From Isoetes taiwanensis (taxonomy: Eukaryota; Streptophyta; Lycopodiopsida; Isoetales; Isoetaceae): 64,000 bases of DNA. Below are positions 58,690 to 64,000 of this stretch, one piece after another. Both the position numbers and the translations under genes were made by a program. Numbering within the stretch: position 1 is the first letter of the stretch; each line of letters begins with the position of its first letter. Location of the stretch: contig JAJEKV010000005.1 of NCBI GenBank assembly GCA_021234155.1, forward strand, positions 20,072,089 to 20,136,088, read 5' to 3'. Below the pieces are notes generated by a model. It searched no databases. It was not told the origin of the DNA and worked only from the letters and a program-made list of their open reading frames with translations.

Positions 58690-60530
58690 GTGACATGCTT
58701 TCCTTACGTGTCAGCCCTTACGTGGAACAACTCCGTCATGCCCATGACAATGGATAGAATATGGAAGACCCACGCAAACAAAGCGGGGAGGAGCGAAGTC
58801 GAGGAGTTTAAGGCATTGGAAAAAGAGGAAGGGAGGGATAAAACCAAGCGGGCGGCGTCGGCGGCTTCGGAGGTCCCATAGGATGCCTACAATATCATCT
58901 ACGCTAAGGGCGAAGTGCAGGCGAAGTGGAGCGAGTTACAGGATGCTTATGCTTTCGAAGCTTGACTACCGGACCCAATGGGACGAGTGCCTCCTCAAGA
59001 TACTTCAATATTTGATCTCAAGACTACCGAGATGAGGAAAGTACGGGGCCTCCAAGATGATGAAATCATTTGGTTGTTAAATAATTGCATAAACAAAGAA
59101 GTTACGTACAAGAAGGCTTCTTGATTAAGGACAAAATGTCCTTCATTGATTGTTACACTCATATAAAGAACATCACGAGTTATGAAGGTAGCGGTTGGTG
59201 AAGAACTTGAAGCTATCTGGTGATGTAACATTATGCGAAATTCGACTGCTAGACAAGTATGGCGTGTCTGTGATGACATCAAAAAATACGTCTTTTGGTC
59301 TAAGGAATTTCTGCAAAACGAGAAATCAAAGAACCAACAACACACCTCAAAGCTATCGATAAGGTGATGGCTGAGCTCAGAAGAAAGGTTGCCCGTCTGA
59401 AAGATGTTGGTGGTGACTTACGCACTCAATACCTGGTCTCTCTGGCTATAAAGGTCTCCTACCCGATACAACAATAGGCCCTCGTAATATTTCTCATTTG
59501 TATTGGATAGCGGGACTGCAAAAGGAGAGAAGGGATGACTCAACGAGTACAACAGTTTTTTAGTAGCTGCATAGGCTTAACAACTTCGAAAAACTCTTTA
59601 CTATTGTCATCATATGCCCCCGGAGAGCCTCATATGCATGCTTTGGTGGCTTCATCGACTTGGAATGCCTAAAAGGTCGTTAGGGAAGGCTCTCTTCTCT
59701 TTGAGACAAAGGATCTTGATTTGAGGATGCGGTATAAAAGCGCTTGTATAATCTTCATAATGATATCCCTTGTGCGAGATGACGACTATGAGGTAGCTAA
59801 GAGCAAAGGGGCATCGGATAAAGGTGCATGGCAGTGTTTTCTTCTGGATGAACCCAACTTGAAAAATGTCTTCTACAAAGCAGATGATGAGGATGAAGCA
59901 AATGAATGCGAGGAATTTGATGTTCCTAACCTCTACAAAAGACATCACTCTGGAATTGCGACAAAAGAAAAGGACCCTTGAATAAACATGGGTTTTGCAA
60001 TCAATCGGCAAGCTATCTTGTTGAGGCATTTGCACCACTTGATACCACTTAGCGTGAATTGCATGTTGGAGGGTATATTGGTAGAGGGCCACGAAGACAT
60101 CAAGAAGATGTTTAAGTTTAGATCCCGATGACCAGGTCCGAGGATTTCCTTGAAGTGTTTTTAAAAAAGGTACTAGCCACGGCTGATTGGGGTCTGTCAA
60201 AGATAAAAAGTGTTGGCTTTGGTACCTTCACGAAGGGCGAAGCGAGAATACTAGTTCACAAAAAGCCTCCGAGTGCAACTCGAGAATGTTCAAAAAGCAA
60301 TGCAACCCAGGAGAAGGCGAAATGCTAGAGCGGGAGCGTGAGAGCATGGAGAAAAATTTGAAGTCCATGCTTGATAACATTCCAGGTCGTAATGTCCGGG
60401 TTGGGGGTGCGAGTCGCGGCGGTTCACGATACCAACCGAGGATGATCATGCAAGCTTCGGATGCAACCAGCGGGGTTAGGAATCAAACCCACGTGGTAGC
60501 TTTCATAGAAGAGAACGTGTCCAGAACTTA
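58690..60530 (+). pseudogene. Unidentified decayed coding region, part 2
   Basis: Plus-strand protein-like blocks continue: MDRIWKTHANKAGRSEVEEF (58,755), EMRKVRGLQDDEIIWLLNN and CINKEVTYKKAS (59,028-59,120), MAELRRKVARLKDVGGDL (59,367), WQCFLLDEPNLKNVFYKAD (59,830), RSEDFLEVFLKKVLATADWG (60,130), ESMEKNLKSMLDNIPGRNV (60,350). Charged, helix-rich, with stops and frame changes. It may be the 3' half of the gene whose first half is at 56.5-58.2 kb. No catalytic motif or family recognised. Confidence 0.45.
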
Positions 60531-60800
60531 ACGGTGGCGTTCATGCCCGGCGATAAAGCATCCGGGGAGTGAAGTAGACGCTAAAACTGCTGCGGATGGC
60601 GAGCGGCGATGAAAGGTAATTCCGCGCCGGTAGCGATATGTAGCTTTGTTATGAAGGATAAAAGCGGCGCTTGGCGTGTATTGCAAGAACACTTTTGCAT
60701 GGCTAACTCTTTGTTTTCCATGGTTCGGGCTCCACACCTTGTGACAAAATCATTGTCTTAAGAATGGTGTGTTGTGTAAAAGCGTTTCCTAAGAAGCTTA
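60531..60800. other. Spacer with GGCGTGTATT remnant
   Basis: GC-rich sequence with AGCGGCG/GGCGATGAAAG phrases and one CTTGGCGTGTATTGCAAG at about 60,670. No gene. Confidence 0.4.
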
Positions 60801-63800
60801 TTTTTTTTTTTTTGAAGAAGCGTATCGACAATATATTAAAAGAATGGTAATGTTACAAAGCAAGTGAGGAGGAAGGGCGCCCCAAAGAGAGCGGTGATAC
60901 CTCGACCTCCCACAACAAAAAGCGCAACTCTACTGGCATTGCAAAACGACCATCACCATCTACCACACCCAAGAAGTCCGCCAAATGGAAAACTTCCGCT
61001 CTACTAATCCGGGAACACCAAAAGCTTTGAAATAGCTTGTACGAGTCGAGGAATCGGAGAGGTGCGGTTGCTCTGAATCCCACGAAGATCCACAAATCCC
61101 GCCGCTTCCAAATCAACCACACCAACCAAGCCCGCCGGTCACAAGGCTTGCTGCCGTCTGTGACCAAGCACCCGAGGATATACATGAAGCAGCAATTGTT
61201 GGCTATTCAATCTCACTTGAAGCAGAGCCTGACCCAATCCTTTGCAACACACCAAGTGAGGGCATAAAACCGACAATGCTCCACAGGTCTCCGCGATGAA
61301 GGCCACAACAAGGGCAAAGAGGGCTCACACCCGGCCTAAAGCCCGACTCACAAGGACATTCACCATACGCATGATTGCACCACACGCCACATAAGCACCG
61401 ACCCCGGTGGGGAAGTGAGCTCCATGTCCGCGTCCAAACCCGCCATCGAGAACAGGAGGAGGCTGCGAGACCACTTGCACGAGGCGGCCGAGTGTCATGA
61501 ATAGCCAACACCCGGTAACAAGACCGCACAAAACAAGAAGATACAACATCCGGATGAACCTTCCAAACCTGCACCACCACATCACCACGAGGGACTATAG
61601 GTATGTGTAGCGGAATACTCCCGCCACTTGTTCCTAGATAGCCCGGTCCAGCGTCCTTCGGTGGCGAGCTCGAAAGAACTCCCACGAAGCTAAGTGGCCA
61701 TCCCAATACCAATCCTCCAAGGTGAGCACGGCGGCTCGCCTCCAGCGAACTGTGATCCAGAGCATGCACGCAGTGGCGACCAAGGGCAAGTGCAGCGGGA
61801 GGTAGAGGAACCCACAAGAAAGGAGAGAAGAGTGGTGATAAAGCGAGGCATAATCTAGGCTGGAAGAGCACCGCGCCTGCGTGATCCCAAGCCCGCAACA
61901 CCCACGTGAGAAAAGGGGATGCATGTGGGAAAGGCGGGAGACCATACAAGCGATTGCCGGGGGCAACTCTACATGCCTGAGACGACTTTCCAAATGCCAC
62001 ACAATGGCGAAGAGATTGCCACAATAGTGCCGCACCGGGAGAAGATGCTCCATCCTGCGAGAATGCTCCAAATAAACTTAGAGACCAACACCTTACTATG
62101 CGATTGCCAAATCCGGAATGGCCAAGCCCCCATCCTCCCGGCGGAACACTTCCACCAAGCCACTTTAACAACCGCCCCTTCATCATCCCGCCCCACACAA
62201 AATTTGAACAATCTTATCCAAAGCACATATCTTTACCCTCGGGGGCTAACATCGCGAGATCTTTGTATACACATGAGTGCTACAAAAATCTTGACTTGGC
62301 AATAGTGATCCCTACACGCCATGGACAACTTGCTACCCTTCCACCAATTGAGGTGTTTTACGCAGCCCACAAAATCTCATCCCACACCCTCCCCATGGAA
62401 ACACCCCCTCAAAGGGAATACCCAACGACTTAGTACACACATTACACGGAAGCACCTTCCAAGGGAATAGAGCCAAACAAGGGGGCCGGAGTCAACTGGG
62501 CCCATAATGCGGAGCATTTACCCCAATTCGGAAGAATGCACGAGGCCAAGGAGAAAAGTATCCAGCAAACCCTTCACATTCCATAAATTCCTCTCTTACG
62601 CCACCAAGAGAAAAAAGTGTCATCGTGGCCCCGTTAATAATCACTGGCGACTACCATCCCCGCATCCAAGCCCATCCACCACCCCTCCTCCTCCCTTTGC
62701 CAAAAAAACAAGCGAGGCGGTGCCTCCGCCACAATCGTAAACAAAAATGGTGCCAAAGGGCACCCACGCACCCCCTGCCTAAGGAGAAAAAAGGCGGAGG
62801 GTTCACCACGACACACCACCGTGGCCCGTGGCTGACATGCGGCTTCATGGCTCTCTCGTAAAGCATGGACCCGCATTAACGCTAACATCATGGCGGACAA
62901 GAACTCCCAACGGACACTATCATAAGCTTTAGCAAAGTCAAGCTTAAGATAGGCAATGCCTTGACCTGTTCTCCTGGCCCAATAAAGGCCCTCATAAGGC
63001 TGCTTGCGACAACATTAGTCAAAATGTTCCTCCCGGGGAACAAACCCGGTGCACCTTACTAATGGAAGAAGTCAACATCGGCTTCAACTTCTCGGCGGGG
63101 CTTTTACTTAATAATCTTGTACCTGAGGACAACAAGGATATAGGCCTCCAATCATTAATAGTAGAAGGCTGCTTAACCTTAGGAATCAAAGAAATGCATG
63201 CGGTATTCAAGATCCTATCCATGTGAGAAGAAGCTGCGGCAACTCAAGATACACACGGTACCGGACTCACCAGCCCACTCCCAATAAGTCTGAAAAGAAC
63301 TCCACGGGGATGCCATCCAGCCCGGGACATTTATCCTTGGCCATGCACATACATGCCTCAGCTAAATCCTCTGGAGAGCTCCGCTCCAAGCTCTCACATT
63401 GGTGAGGCAAAATAGATGGTTTAACGACCCCAAAACAAGCTCCCGCATCTCCTCCTCATAGGGAAGAGTGCATTTAGCGCAAAAAAAACCGAGAAATGAG
63501 CATGCACATACCTCTACAACTTCAGCGGGATCCTCCAAAGTCCGCCATCGCAAAAAGCAAGGGGCGCCATAGATGCCGATATCGCCCCACGCCTAGCTGC
63601 TCACGAAGAACACCGGCGAACTTGTATCCCCTCCTTTCAAACAGGTAAGGGCTGCCTTCACACGCCTCATGCACTTTAACCTGCTCCAAAGCAACAATAC
63701 TGTTTTTAACAACACCGTGCATTCTCCCTAATGCCATCGGAAGGTCGCAAAATCTTCTCAACTCCTCGATAAAGACTATGCAACTCCCCGCTCCTGCCGC

Positions 63801-64000
63801 ACACGCCGCCTACCAAAGACCTTAGCAAAGCGCTTCACCACGGCCAACGGTCACCATACCGGACATACCCTTGATGAAAAGGTATCAAGCCACAACTCCC
63901 GGCATTTGGGCGAAAATCCGCATCGCCCGGCCGGGTGTTCAAACGGAACACCCGTCCGAGAAGGCCGAGAGGCAACCGCACCGACCGGACAAACCCTGAG
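60801..64000 (-). pseudogene. LINE D: plant L1-type retrotransposon relic with poly(A) tail, runs off window end
   Basis: A T run at 60,801-60,813 followed by GAAGAAGCGTATCGACAATA is the complement of an L1 3' end. Upstream on the minus strand, 3' to 5': WLVWLIWKRRDLWIF (about 61,100), zinc-binding LCPCCG (about 61,310), then GRDDEGAVVKVAWWKC and KFIWSIL (about 62,060-62,200). Above these are SLGIPFEG-like and ITIAKSRF text (62.3-62.4 kb), RT block GCPLAPFLFTIVAE (about 62,740) and ISLIPKVKQPSTINDWRPIS (63,100-63,200). The clade (L1-like LIPK...RPISL) differs from LINEs A/B. Frames are broken throughout. The 5' end lies beyond 64,000. Confidence 0.85.

Noticed and set aside
59652-60200. 182-codon minus-strand ORF
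   Set aside because: It lies opposite protein-like plus-strand text (WQCFLLDEPNLKNVFYKAD) and has no motif; treated as an antisense shadow.
61203-62198. 331-codon minus-strand ORF, the longest in the window
   Set aside because: It overlaps the L1-type relic in another frame. The LINE motifs (KVAWWKC, KFIWSIL) lie in a competing frame, and this one is only open because the region is GC-rich.

Overview
The window is nuclear DNA of a land plant. The evidence is one well-preserved spliced gene (24.9-27.3 kb) for a small plastid inner-envelope protein of a kind known from plants, GT-AG introns of a few hundred bases, and a dense layer of decayed, nested plant-type transposable elements. The mixture (several non-LTR retrotransposon lineages, PIF/Harbinger, Helitron, a DUF7869-like element, and no recognisable LTR-retrotransposon pol) suggests a large repeat-rich genome, perhaps a fern, lycophyte, bryophyte or gymnosperm. 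That placement is a guess. I see no rRNA, canonical tRNA, CRISPR or prokaryotic operon.

0-10.2 kb. Two tRNA-like hairpin units lie in tandem (0.2-0.4 kb). A decayed minus-strand Helitron helicase follows, in two pieces (7.4-7.2 and 3.3-0.8 kb) split by a 3.9-kb element with terminal inverted repeats that carries its own internal tandem repeat. Two truncated copies of the same PIF/Harbinger transposase 5' end flank a plus-strand Myb/SANT-like ORF relic, the usual two-gene equipment of that superfamily.

10.2-15.1 kb. Two non-LTR retrotransposons (A and B) are joined head to tail on the minus strand, next to the 3' tip of a third (C). Several elements of this family end in pentanucleotide repeats instead of poly(A).

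15.1-22.0 kb. A TATA-type promoter and a 27-bp repeat precede a broken plus-strand multi-exon gene. It encodes a basic N terminus, a coiled coil, a C3HC4 RING-like finger, a K/E/T repeat, an Ulp1-type (C48) cysteine protease domain and an unknown C-terminal domain. Stops in the first exon and changes at the protease His and Asp positions indicate a pseudogene.

22.0-35.8 kb. Simple repeats and an L1 fragment lie upstream of the plastid-protein gene. Downstream are a further LINE relic (29.9-31.3 kb), a G-rich hairpin and the first copy of a roughly 1.8-kb repeat.

35.8-43.5 kb. The second copy of that repeat is split by a 6.3-kb Helitron (35,812-42,103). Its 5' TC, 3' hairpin plus CTAG and A^T target are all visible, and the first copy serves as the empty site. 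LINE tails, a tRNA-headed repeat and local duplications lie inside it.

43.5-53.6 kb. These are a LINE relic, a strand-asymmetric CA/GT-rich block, an unknown ORF with three in-frame stops, an inverted pair of a tRNA-headed (SINE-like) repeat, strong hairpins, and a minus-strand relic with a DUF7869-like core.

53.6-64.0 kb. GC content is higher here. It holds an acidic-tailed ORF relic, foldback repeats sharing GGCGTGTATT, a GTCGAT-repeat/TATA promoter followed by a long unidentified decayed coding region, and an L1-type LINE running off the window end with a poly(A) tail at 60.8 kb.

Only the plastid-protein gene looks functional. The rest is a record of nested insertion and decay.
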